Origin: Bacteroidales bacterium
Lineage (GTDB): Bacteria > Bacteroidota > Bacteroidia > Bacteroidales > JAIORY01
Length of the DNA: 34,575 bases
Reading direction: 5' to 3'
Assembly: GCA_030630005.1 (NCBI GenBank)
Contig: DAOVNY010000003.1
Location: 1 to 34,575 of the forward strand
Below, piece by piece: positions 17,758 through 24,974 of this stretch. The translations under genes and the position numbers were made by a program. The stretch's first letter is position 1. Every line of letters begins with the position of its first letter. The notes beneath the pieces are model-generated. The model was not told the DNA's origin, ran no database searches, and saw only the letters and a program-made list of their open reading frames with translations.

Positions 17758-18115
17758 ACTTGATTAAGTTTAATTTTGTTGTTTTAATAATACTTGTAAT
17801 TAATTTTATCATTTCAATAGCATCAATATTAATACTTTCAAATTGTTCTATACTTAAATAATTAGTTTCTCTTAACAGTTCTAACCAATAAATACTTTCG
17901 TTTATTTCTTTTTGTGCAATTGCCATTTTATGAATAAAATCAGCCTTGCTCTCAGCGTGTTCTGCCTATCTAACCAAAGCACTTACACTTGTACCACTTC
18001 TTAACAACTGTTTTGAAAGAACATATTCTTTCTTTTCTGATTGAATAAATTGATATAGTTTCACAATGCGAATTGCAAATTTAAAACTCTTCTCTTTTAC
18101 AATATTTTTCTTCAT
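17753..18115 (-). pseudogene. Four-helix-bundle protein (S23/IVS-like) with in-frame TAG at codon 50
   Basis: Own minus-strand translation: MKKNIVKEKSFKFAIRIVKLYQFIQSEKKEYVLSKQLLRSGTSVSALVR*AEHAESKADFIHKMAIAQKEINESIYWLELLRETNYLSIEQFESINIDAIEMIKLITSIIKTTKLNLIKY; frame intact over 121 codons, stop at 17966-17968. Not in the ORF track. Confidence 0.85.
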
Positions 18116-18161
18116 CTTAATATCTTCATTAACAATTTATAATTAACCATTAATAATTATT

Positions 18162-19016
18162 CTACTCATTGTCAATTTTCAATTTTCCATTATCAATTAA
18201 GTTGTTTTTATCAGAAACAACGCTTCTTCCTAACTCTTTTTCAGTATTTCTTCTTGCATTTCCTGCAACTTTGCCACCTCTTTTAGCTACACTTTTATTT
18301 TTATAAAAGGTATCGGGTTTCTCTTTTTTAGAAATCTCTGTGGTAACCCGCTCTCCTAACATTGTGAAAATAAGCTCCAAATCATCCATATTGTCACGTA
18401 AGTTAATTTTCGACTTTTCAGGGATGTTTTTAAACTCTTTATATTCACTTGGTGTCATACCAAAAGTTGCTTTGGAAATTTCGGCAGTTAAAATAGCATA
18501 ATCTCTATGTTCTTTTATACCTCGCTCTTTCCATTCATCCGTTAAGTTTTGTCGAATGGCAATTCCTCGCAGTCGTTTATCAATCCAATCTTTTGGATAG
18601 CCCTTTTGCTCATAAATTTCTTTCATCCGTTCTTGAGCAAGTTCGGGGTTTTCTATCTCATCTAAGCGTTCTTTACCCACTTGTGCCAACCACTGTTTAA
18701 ATGGTTCAGCTTTTTTTGATGGAATGGATTGAATTAAACGTAGAATATCTTTTGTATCAGCAATATCAGTCATTCTCATTTTACCATCGGCAGATAGCAT
18801 TTTCAACCGGTTACAATTTGTAACCGTTTCGTTCCCCTCTTTTAAAAGTCTATGTTTTAAAACTTTCCAATAATTTCTTGCCCCCTGATAATCTTTCTGT
18901 TCTGTTAATATTTCTACAATATCAACAATTGAAAAATACCATTTTTCTTCTGTTTCGTCCCAGTGAGTTCTGATTTTTTGCTCTTGAAAAAGTTGTAATT
19001 TATTTGATTTATCCAT
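18162..19016 (-). CDS. BRO-N/antirepressor-type (DinD-like) protein in the R-M locus
   Basis: LQLFQEQKIRTHWDETEEKWYFSIVDIVEILT (Bro-N like), DGKMRMTDIADTKDILRLIQSIPSKKAEPFKQWLAQVGKERLDEIENPE. Confidence 0.82.
   Translation of the reverse strand: MDKSNKLQLFQEQKIRTHWDETEEKWYFSIVDIVEILTEQKDYQGARNYWKVLKHRLLKEGNETVTNCNRLKMLSADGKMRMTDIADTKDILRLIQSIPSKKAEPFKQWLAQVGKERLDEIENPELAQERMKEIYEQKGYPKDWIDKRLRGIAIRQNLTDEWKERGIKEHRDYAILTAEISKATFGMTPSEYKEFKNIPEKSKINLRDNMDDLELIFTMLGERVTTEISKKEKPDTFYKNKSVAKRGGKVAGNARRNTEKELGRSVVSDKNNLIDNGKLKIDNE
18808..18826. repeat. Perfect palindrome inside the BRO gene
   Basis: CGGTTACAA-T-TTGTAACCG. Confidence 0.9.
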
Positions 19017-19035
19017 ATTAATTCCTTTTAAAATT

Positions 19036-19068
19036 ATTCAGTTGTACCCAAATTGGGTACAACTGAAT
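19036..19068. repeat. Perfect palindrome (16-bp arms, 1-nt centre) upstream of the BRO gene
   Basis: ATTCAGTTGTACCCAA-A-TTGGGTACAACTGAAT. Confidence 0.95.
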
Positions 19069-19081
19069 TTTGTAATCTATC

Positions 19082-19100
19082 TAGGGACAATTTGTCCCTA
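19082..19100. repeat. Perfect palindrome upstream of the BRO gene
   Basis: TAGGGACAA-T-TTGTCCCTA. Confidence 0.92.
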
Positions 19101-19156
19101 TGTTAAATCTTATATTCTCCACTATACAAAATTTTAAATTCTTAATCAAAACCCAA

Positions 19157-19246
19157 TCAAGAAACTTTTTTATGCCACTCCCCGTAAGCTTCTTTGCCTT
19201 GAAATACTACAAGTTTATTTTGTGGAGCTATATTTTTATTCTTCAT
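19157..19246 (-). pseudogene. Possible N-terminal remnant of a BRO/antirepressor-like gene
   Basis: 29-codon frame MKNKNIAPQNKLVVFQGKEAYGEWHKKVS*; the KLVVFQ.K start resembles the N-terminus of the adjacent BRO protein (KLQLFQEQK). Weak. Confidence 0.3.
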
Positions 19247-19260
19247 TATTTGATTGTCTG

Positions 19261-20013
19261 TTAAAATATTGCATATTGTTGTTCAATAATTTCAGGATAT
19301 TGTTGCCAAATCTTACCATCTAAAATTTTTCCATTTTGCTTTTTATTTCGTTTTACTTTATCAGCCCCCAAAGTACCCCATTGTTTAAAGAAAAAAGCAA
19401 TATCTTTTTCTTCACATTGCTGTTTTATGTTTAAGACCCAACTTTTTTCCATTGACCTTGCCCTGTTGCCACTTTCTCCACCAACAATTACCCAATCAAT
19501 GTTTTCAAAATTTATTCTTCCCAAATCTTCAAGTAATGGTTCTACCGAAAGAAATAAAACACTTGCTTTTAATTGTCTTAATTTGTCTATCCTTGGCAAA
19601 CCTTCTTTTTTGTTATCAACTGTTACGCCAAGCCAAATATTTTTAGGTATTTCTCTTTGAGACAGATATTGAAACATTCTATCCGCCCTTTTTGTCAGAA
19701 TTTGATAAGTGTGATGCGGTGTTTCTTTAATTACATCAAAAATTTTATTCAAATATTCTTCGGGCATATCTTTATGAAAGATATCACTCATTGAGTTAAC
19801 AAAATAAACAGTTGGTTTTTTTCTTTTAAAAGGGTCATTTAGCCTACTTGGCACAGTATTAAATGTAAAACCATTTTCATAGCCTTCAACTCCCATCGCC
19901 TGTAATCGGATAGCCATTGTTTCAGCATAGCAATTTTTACAGCCTAAACTAATTTTTGTACAACCTGCCGAAGGGTTCCACGTTTGCTCTGTCCATTCTA
20001 TTTTATGTGCCAT
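19261..20013 (-). CDS. DUF5131 / phage Gp37-Gp68 family protein
   Basis: IEWTEQTWNPSAGCTKISLGCKNCYAETMAIRLQ, VNSMSDIFH, WVIVGGESGNRARSM. Track start at 20022; MAHKIEW at 20013 preferred. Confidence 0.88.
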   Translation of the reverse strand: MAHKIEWTEQTWNPSAGCTKISLGCKNCYAETMAIRLQAMGVEGYENGFTFNTVPSRLNDPFKRKKPTVYFVNSMSDIFHKDMPEEYLNKIFDVIKETPHHTYQILTKRADRMFQYLSQREIPKNIWLGVTVDNKKEGLPRIDKLRQLKASVLFLSVEPLLEDLGRINFENIDWVIVGGESGNRARSMEKSWVLNIKQQCEEKDIAFFFKQWGTLGADKVKRNKKQNGKILDGKIWQQYPEIIEQQYAIF

Positions 20014-20022
20014 AGTTATCAA

Positions 20023-20646
20023 CTAATAAAATTTATCATTATCCCAATTATCAGGATTATTTTTAATGTATTCTGTAATTGTATTATATGAATTTTCATT
20101 TCGTATTATATGTTCCCAATAATTTCGTTGCCATATTTTTTTATCAAATGGTTTCCAATTTTTTGTTTTTACCCCGCGAATATATTCAACGGTGGTAATG
20201 GATTGAAATGCTCCAACCATTTGACCTAACGTTTTTTTATTTTGAATTTCCGTTGGGGTTTCCGTTGGGGTTTCCGTTGGGGCAATCCCTTGTGGTTGCC
20301 CTTTTTGATTTGGGTCGACCACGAGGGTCGCCCCTACGGTATTTTCGTTTTGGGTGGATGCGTTGTTATTCGGGGAAACGATTTCCAATATGGCGTGAAA
20401 ATGGTTGGGCATTGTAATATATTTGTGTAATTGAACGTTTTTAAATCGTTCGGTTAATTTTAACCATTCGTTATTTATCATTATTCCGGCATCATTCAAA
20501 ATCATTTTGCAGTTTTTAATATTACCAAATAAATGTTCCCTGTTTTGACAAACAATGGTAACAAAATACAATCCTGCCTGCGAATAATCATATCCTTTTA
20601 ATCGGATTGACCTACGATGATGAATATTTGGATTATATTTTGTCAT
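20023..20646 (-). CDS. REP-associated tyrosine transposase (RAYT, Y1_Tnp/HUH)
   Basis: GYDYSQAGLYFVTIVCQNREHLFG, MPNHFHAI (HxH), IWQRNYWEHIIRNENSYNTITEYIKNNPDNW. Confidence 0.92.
   Translation of the reverse strand: MTKYNPNIHHRRSIRLKGYDYSQAGLYFVTIVCQNREHLFGNIKNCKMILNDAGIMINNEWLKLTERFKNVQLHKYITMPNHFHAILEIVSPNNNASTQNENTVGATLVVDPNQKGQPQGIAPTETPTETPTEIQNKKTLGQMVGAFQSITTVEYIRGVKTKNWKPFDKKIWQRNYWEHIIRNENSYNTITEYIKNNPDNWDNDKFY
20247..20282. repeat. 12-bp tandem repeat TTTCCGTTGGGG x3 inside the RAYT ORF
   Basis: Encodes PTETPTETPTE on the minus strand. Confidence 0.95.
20277..20338. repeat. REP/BIME-like paired palindromes inside the RAYT ORF
   Basis: Minus strand GTAGGGGCGACCCTCGTGGTCGACCC-AAATCAAAAA-GGGCAACCACAAGGGATTGCCCCAAC: two imperfect hairpins that are inverted copies of each other. 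Confidence 0.8.
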
Positions 20647-20649
20647 AAA

Positions 20650-21858
20650 TTAAAATTCCCCATTAAACGCTTTTTGCAAAACCGACTTTTTTAATTCCCC
20701 CAAATCTACAATTTTTTTCTGATAAACAGCTTCCAATCTTTTGGTTTCGGCTGAAAGAGCATCAAGTTTTTTGACAATGGTTTGTTGTTCGGATAAGGAT
20801 TTTGGAAATGGAATAATAATACTTTTTACTTCGCTATTTGTTACTGCTGGGTAACTTGCTCCTTTTTGAAGTTTCTCCATTTGTTGATTAAACCCAAAAG
20901 TTAAAAGGAAGTAATAAATGAAATTGTTATTCAAAAAATCTTTTGCCCTTAAAACATAATAACCCGTACTACAAACCTGATTATTATATTCTTCTGTAAT
21001 TATTGTAACTCGACTATGTGTTGGGCGAACAGTTGCAAAAATTACATCATTTGTTTTTATAAGTTTTCTTGCTCTACTTGGTGCATCTTTACCTAACAAT
21101 ATAGATGTTTCTTCAATCTGTTTTGTTTCTTTATTAACGCTTGATACATCAAGATAAATAAATTCTTCGTTAGGATTTAATTTTGGGTTTACTGTTTCTG
21201 TTTTTTGAAGGACTTTCCCCAAAGTCTTCTCTTCCCAATCATCTCCTTTATTCTCAAACACCCCTTGCAAATAACTCTCAAAAAGTTCCTTAGAATTTTT
21301 AAGGTTTTGTTCGGCATTGGTTTTTGCCTTGGCTATGGCGGCAAAGGCTTTATCAAGAATGGCTACTATGCGTTTTTGTTCGGAGAGTGGTGGGAGTGGG
21401 ATTTGGATTGCTTCAATTTGAGCCTTATTAATTGAATTAAAAACTGCACCTGTATTACAAACAATCTCATTTTCGTGTTTTAATAAATAATTAAATAGAA
21501 ATTCTTTTTCAATTAATTTACTTGCTCTAATTGCTGCAAGTCCACGACCAATACAAATTCTTTGAGTTGAAAAATTTATTGGACCAACAGGAGCACGAAC
21601 TGACATTAAAATATCGTTTGCTTTTGCTTCTTTAGTTATTTTGGTTGTCCACTTAGTTGGTTCTCCAATGTATTTTTTAGTAAATTCCTTCTTGCCCTGA
21701 TAAAAAGGCAATCCATTTTCTTTTGTATTATAGTATTTTCCCTCTGGTGATTGACCTGCAATTACTTTACAAACCTCCCCCAACTTTTTCATTTCCCAAC
21801 CCTTCTTTTTCAATTGAAAATTATTTTCATTGTCCACTATCAATTGTCCTTTATCCAT
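20650..21858 (-). CDS. hsdS: Type I restriction specificity subunit (two target-recognition domains)
   Basis: KKLGEVCKVIAGQSPEGKYY, IPLPPLSEQKRIVAILDKAFAAI, then a second TRD ending IIIPFPKSLSEQQTIVKKLDALSAE. Start at MDKGQL (21858) or MKKLGEV; the track extension to 22005 overlaps the upstream gene. Confidence 0.92.
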   Translation of the reverse strand: MDKGQLIVDNENNFQLKKKGWEMKKLGEVCKVIAGQSPEGKYYNTKENGLPFYQGKKEFTKKYIGEPTKWTTKITKEAKANDILMSVRAPVGPINFSTQRICIGRGLAAIRASKLIEKEFLFNYLLKHENEIVCNTGAVFNSINKAQIEAIQIPLPPLSEQKRIVAILDKAFAAIAKAKTNAEQNLKNSKELFESYLQGVFENKGDDWEEKTLGKVLQKTETVNPKLNPNEEFIYLDVSSVNKETKQIEETSILLGKDAPSRARKLIKTNDVIFATVRPTHSRVTIITEEYNNQVCSTGYYVLRAKDFLNNNFIYYFLLTFGFNQQMEKLQKGASYPAVTNSEVKSIIIPFPKSLSEQQTIVKKLDALSAETKRLEAVYQKKIVDLGELKKSVLQKAFNGEF

Positions 21859-22714
21859 TGTCAATTGATTTAATTTTATCCAAAACCTTAACAGAAGAGA
21901 TATCCATTTTAGAAAAGGCAAACCATTTTTTACCAAGGTCTTTAAGTGAAGCCCCAAAGTGGTATATTTCTTTTTCATCAATAATAAGAAAGCGGTCGTG
22001 AGCATCTTTAAACTTTTTTACTTCTATGGTTTGGTATTGCTCGTTATGTTTCTTTATATCCAAGCTAAATTGTTTTGAGATAGTTTTAGTAAGAATAGTA
22101 AAACTTACGCCATTTTTTCGCTTTGCAAAATGAGTTAAAACTGTATCATCAACATAATTATCTATCAGAATTATAGATTTCTTTGCTGTCCGAAGCAAAT
22201 CGGAAACAAAAGAGTAAGCATCAAATATTTGTCCTTTAAAGAAAACATCTTGCTTAGGCGGTAAACTCGCATTTATTTGTAAATCAATACCATCAACTCT
22301 TTCCATTATGGTATGAACATTATCTTCAATACGGTTCATTCTTTGATTTAAGGAGTAGCCTTTTAATAAATAATCTTTTAGAATTTTATTTGCCCATATA
22401 CGAAATTGCGTACCTTGTTTCGATTTTACTCTATAACCAACAGAAATAATTACATCAAGATTGTAGTGTGCAATTTGTCGTTCAACTTGTCTTTCTCCTT
22501 CATTTTGAACTGTCGCAAAATTTGCGACAGTTGAACTTTTATTAAGTTCTCCCTCGTCAAACACATTATTTATATGCTTTCCAATAGTTTTTATATCTCT
22601 ATCAAACAAAACCGAAATTTGCTGTCTGTTTAGCCAGACAGTTTCGTCTTCTACTTTCACTTCTAATCGTGTTAGAAGCTCCTCTGACTGATATAGTATG
22701 ACTTCATTCTTCAT
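21851..22714 (-). CDS. RhuM-family N-terminal domain fused to a PLD-like C-terminal domain
   Basis: DETVWLNRQQISVLFDRDIKTIGKHINNVFDEGEL...HYNLDVIISVGYRVKSKQGTQFRIWANKIL (RhuM) then SIILIDNYVDDTVLTHF...HDRFLIIDEKEIYHFGASLKDLGKKWFAFSK (HxR-x4-D, PLD-like). Confidence 0.87.
   Translation of the reverse strand: MKNEVILYQSEELLTRLEVKVEDETVWLNRQQISVLFDRDIKTIGKHINNVFDEGELNKSSTVANFATVQNEGERQVERQIAHYNLDVIISVGYRVKSKQGTQFRIWANKILKDYLLKGYSLNQRMNRIEDNVHTIMERVDGIDLQINASLPPKQDVFFKGQIFDAYSFVSDLLRTAKKSIILIDNYVDDTVLTHFAKRKNGVSFTILTKTISKQFSLDIKKHNEQYQTIEVKKFKDAHDRFLIIDEKEIYHFGASLKDLGKKWFAFSKMDISSVKVLDKIKSIDNG
22508..22532. repeat. Perfect palindrome inside the RhuM gene
   Basis: AACTGTCGCAAA-A-TTTGCGACAGTT. 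Confidence 0.95.
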
Positions 22715-24201
22715 ATCAAGCTTTTTATATTTTCTAAAATAGTTGCACTTTCTTTATCCAGTTCAGTCATATTTTTCAAAATTTCGGCAGGTTGGCGTAG
22801 TGGTGCTTCTTCGAGCGTATTCGGGTTTTTAGCGGAAAGGTCCATTTCGGCTACGCTCAATGAACTTATATCTACAGTCCAAGAATTTTCGCTTTCCTTT
22901 TGCGTTTTCTGGAACTCAACAAACTCTGCTAAATCATTTTCGTTAAGCGGATTTGTTTTGCCGAGGTTTCTGTCTAAATTCAGTTGGTAAAACCACGTTT
23001 TTTGTGTGGGCTTTCCTTTTTCAAAAAACAAAACTACGGTTTTAACACCTGCACCTGTGAAAGTTCCGCCCGGCAAATCTAAAACGGTGTGCAAATTACA
23101 ACTGTTCAATAATTCTTTACGCAAGGCAATGGAAGCATTGTCGGTATTGCTTAAAAAAGTATTTTTAATTACAACACCTGCTTTTCCACCAGCCTTCAAT
23201 ATTTTAATAAAATGCTGCAAAAACAGACTTGCAGTTTCTCCTGTTTTTATGGGAAAGTTTTGTTGCACTTCGGCACGTTCTTTTCCACCAAAAGGAGGAT
23301 TAGCCAAAATTATATCGTAACGGTTTTTTTCTTGTATATCGGCAAGGTTTTCGGCAAGTGTGTTGGTATGCACAATATTAGGGGCTTCAACACCGTGCAA
23401 AATCATATTCATAATACCAATAATATAGGCAAGCGATTTTTTCTCTTTGCCGTAAAAGGTCTTCTTTTGTAAAGTATCTGTATCGGTAGTAGAAAGAGAC
23501 ACCCTGCTGTGCGTCTTTACATTTTTAAGATATTCAAAAGCTTCCACCAAGAAACCCGCAGAACCAACCGCACCATCATAAATTTTGTTGCCAATTTGGG
23601 GAGCAACCACTTTTACTATGGTTTTAATCAGAGGTCGTGGTGTGTAGTATTCGCCACCGTTTCGTCCTGCATTTCCCATATTTTTGATTTTCCCTTCGTA
23701 CAAGTGGCTCATTTCGTGCTTTTCTTTATGAGTTCTAAAACGAAGCTCGTCAATTAAATTTACAACTTCTCGGAGATTATAACCGCTTTGAATTCTGTTT
23801 TTCAATTCGCTAAAAATCTCGCCAATTTTATATTCTATGGTATTAGCATTTTCAGCATTGGTTTTAAATTTTTTCAGATATTGGAAAAGTTCACCGTTTA
23901 CAAAGTCCACAAGGTCATCGCCTGTTAATGCGTTGTGGTCAATTCTTGTGCTGAGTCTTGTCGAAGTATTTCCGTTTTCTAATTTTGGTGCAGCCCAAGT
24001 AGTCCATTGATATTTTTTGTCAATAATTTTTTCGTAGGTTTTTCCTGAAAGTTCGGCTGCAGTCTGTTTGTCTTTTTCTAAGTCGTCCAAGTATTTCAAA
24101 AACAATACCCAAGAGGTTTGTTCTACATAATCTAATTCACTTCCACATCCTGCGTCTTTGTGGAGTATGTCGTCTATATTTTTAAAAGTCTGTTCAAACA
24201 T
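22711..24201 (-). CDS. hsdM: Type I restriction N6-adenine methyltransferase subunit
   Basis: GRNGGEYYTPRPLIKTIVKVVAPQIGNKIYDGAVGSAGFLVEAFEYL, DIILANPPFGGKERAE (NPPF), VLDLPGGTFTGAGVKTVVLFFEKG. Confidence 0.96.
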   Translation of the reverse strand: MFEQTFKNIDDILHKDAGCGSELDYVEQTSWVLFLKYLDDLEKDKQTAAELSGKTYEKIIDKKYQWTTWAAPKLENGNTSTRLSTRIDHNALTGDDLVDFVNGELFQYLKKFKTNAENANTIEYKIGEIFSELKNRIQSGYNLREVVNLIDELRFRTHKEKHEMSHLYEGKIKNMGNAGRNGGEYYTPRPLIKTIVKVVAPQIGNKIYDGAVGSAGFLVEAFEYLKNVKTHSRVSLSTTDTDTLQKKTFYGKEKKSLAYIIGIMNMILHGVEAPNIVHTNTLAENLADIQEKNRYDIILANPPFGGKERAEVQQNFPIKTGETASLFLQHFIKILKAGGKAGVVIKNTFLSNTDNASIALRKELLNSCNLHTVLDLPGGTFTGAGVKTVVLFFEKGKPTQKTWFYQLNLDRNLGKTNPLNENDLAEFVEFQKTQKESENSWTVDISSLSVAEMDLSAKNPNTLEEAPLRQPAEILKNMTELDKESATILENIKSLI

Positions 24202-24289
24202 TTATTTTCATTCTTTAATTTAATTCAAGAAAGTAAAAATACCATTAATTCAATTATACTTCCAAGATGATGAATTATTCAAAATAACA

Positions 24290-24961
24290 CTAATTTCCTA
24301 ACATCTCGGAAGATATTAATTCACCCGAATCATATAAATATGTTTCTATTATTTTTCCATCCCAGTCCCAAGAGGTTTCTTTTCCGTGCCTGACAGAATT
24401 TTTATAATGTATTTCTCTTTTCAATTTACCGTTCGGATACCAGGCTTTCATTGTTCCTGAACCATTAATATAATCTCCTATTCCTAAAACACTTCCATTT
24501 TTATCATAATACATCCATCTTCCATCAATGTTTCCATGAAAATATTCTCCTTCTATTTGTATTTGTCCATCAGAATACCATTGTTTTACAGTTCCATGAA
24601 GCGTATCATTAATATAATTTTCTTCCGAAACTTTCCTGCCGGTTACATTCCATGTTATTGAAATTCCGTTAAGCAAATTATTTTTATAGTTTTCTTCTGA
24701 TTGTTTTATCCCGTTATCAAACCATCTTATCGAGGGACCATTCAAAAGATCATCAGTATAATTAGATTGCATCTTCAGTTTTCCATCTTTATACCACCAT
24801 TTTGCAGTTCCATTTATTTTTTTTCTCTGATAATTAATTTCAGATTTTTTATTTCCATTTTCCCAATATGTTACCTCCGTATTATTGCAGGAAACTAAAA
24901 AAAATGTAATGATAAAAATAAGTGGTAAAATTTTTTGATTTGTTTTTATATTGATTCTCAT
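24290..24961 (-). CDS. MORN-2 repeat lipoprotein (YwqK-antitoxin-like family)
   Basis: Lipobox FLVSC; repeated W-x-x-G-K-x-x...NG/HG units (NGTAKWWYKDGKLKMQSNY, HGTVKQWYSDGQIQIEGEY). Confidence 0.8.
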   Translation of the reverse strand: MRINIKTNQKILPLIFIITFFLVSCNNTEVTYWENGNKKSEINYQRKKINGTAKWWYKDGKLKMQSNYTDDLLNGPSIRWFDNGIKQSEENYKNNLLNGISITWNVTGRKVSEENYINDTLHGTVKQWYSDGQIQIEGEYFHGNIDGRWMYYDKNGSVLGIGDYINGSGTMKAWYPNGKLKREIHYKNSVRHGKETSWDWDGKIIETYLYDSGELISSEMLGN

Positions 24962-24974
24962 TATTTATTAGGTT

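Noticed and set aside
19036-19100. Interpretation of the palindromes upstream of BRO as rho-independent terminators
   Set aside because: No T-run follows on either strand, and they share cores with palindromes inside coding sequence.
22622-22641. Hairpin CTGTCTG-TTTAGC-CAGACAG in the RhuM gene as another member of the palindrome family
   Set aside because: Short stem, 6-nt loop and no AAWTT core; it falls in the conserved ETVWLNRQQ protein motif, so it is probably coincidental.
24290-24961. Active toxin-antitoxin system based on the YwqK-like annotation
   Set aside because: No partner toxin gene is visible beside it; it is a MORN-repeat lipoprotein, and the TA label is inherited from family naming.
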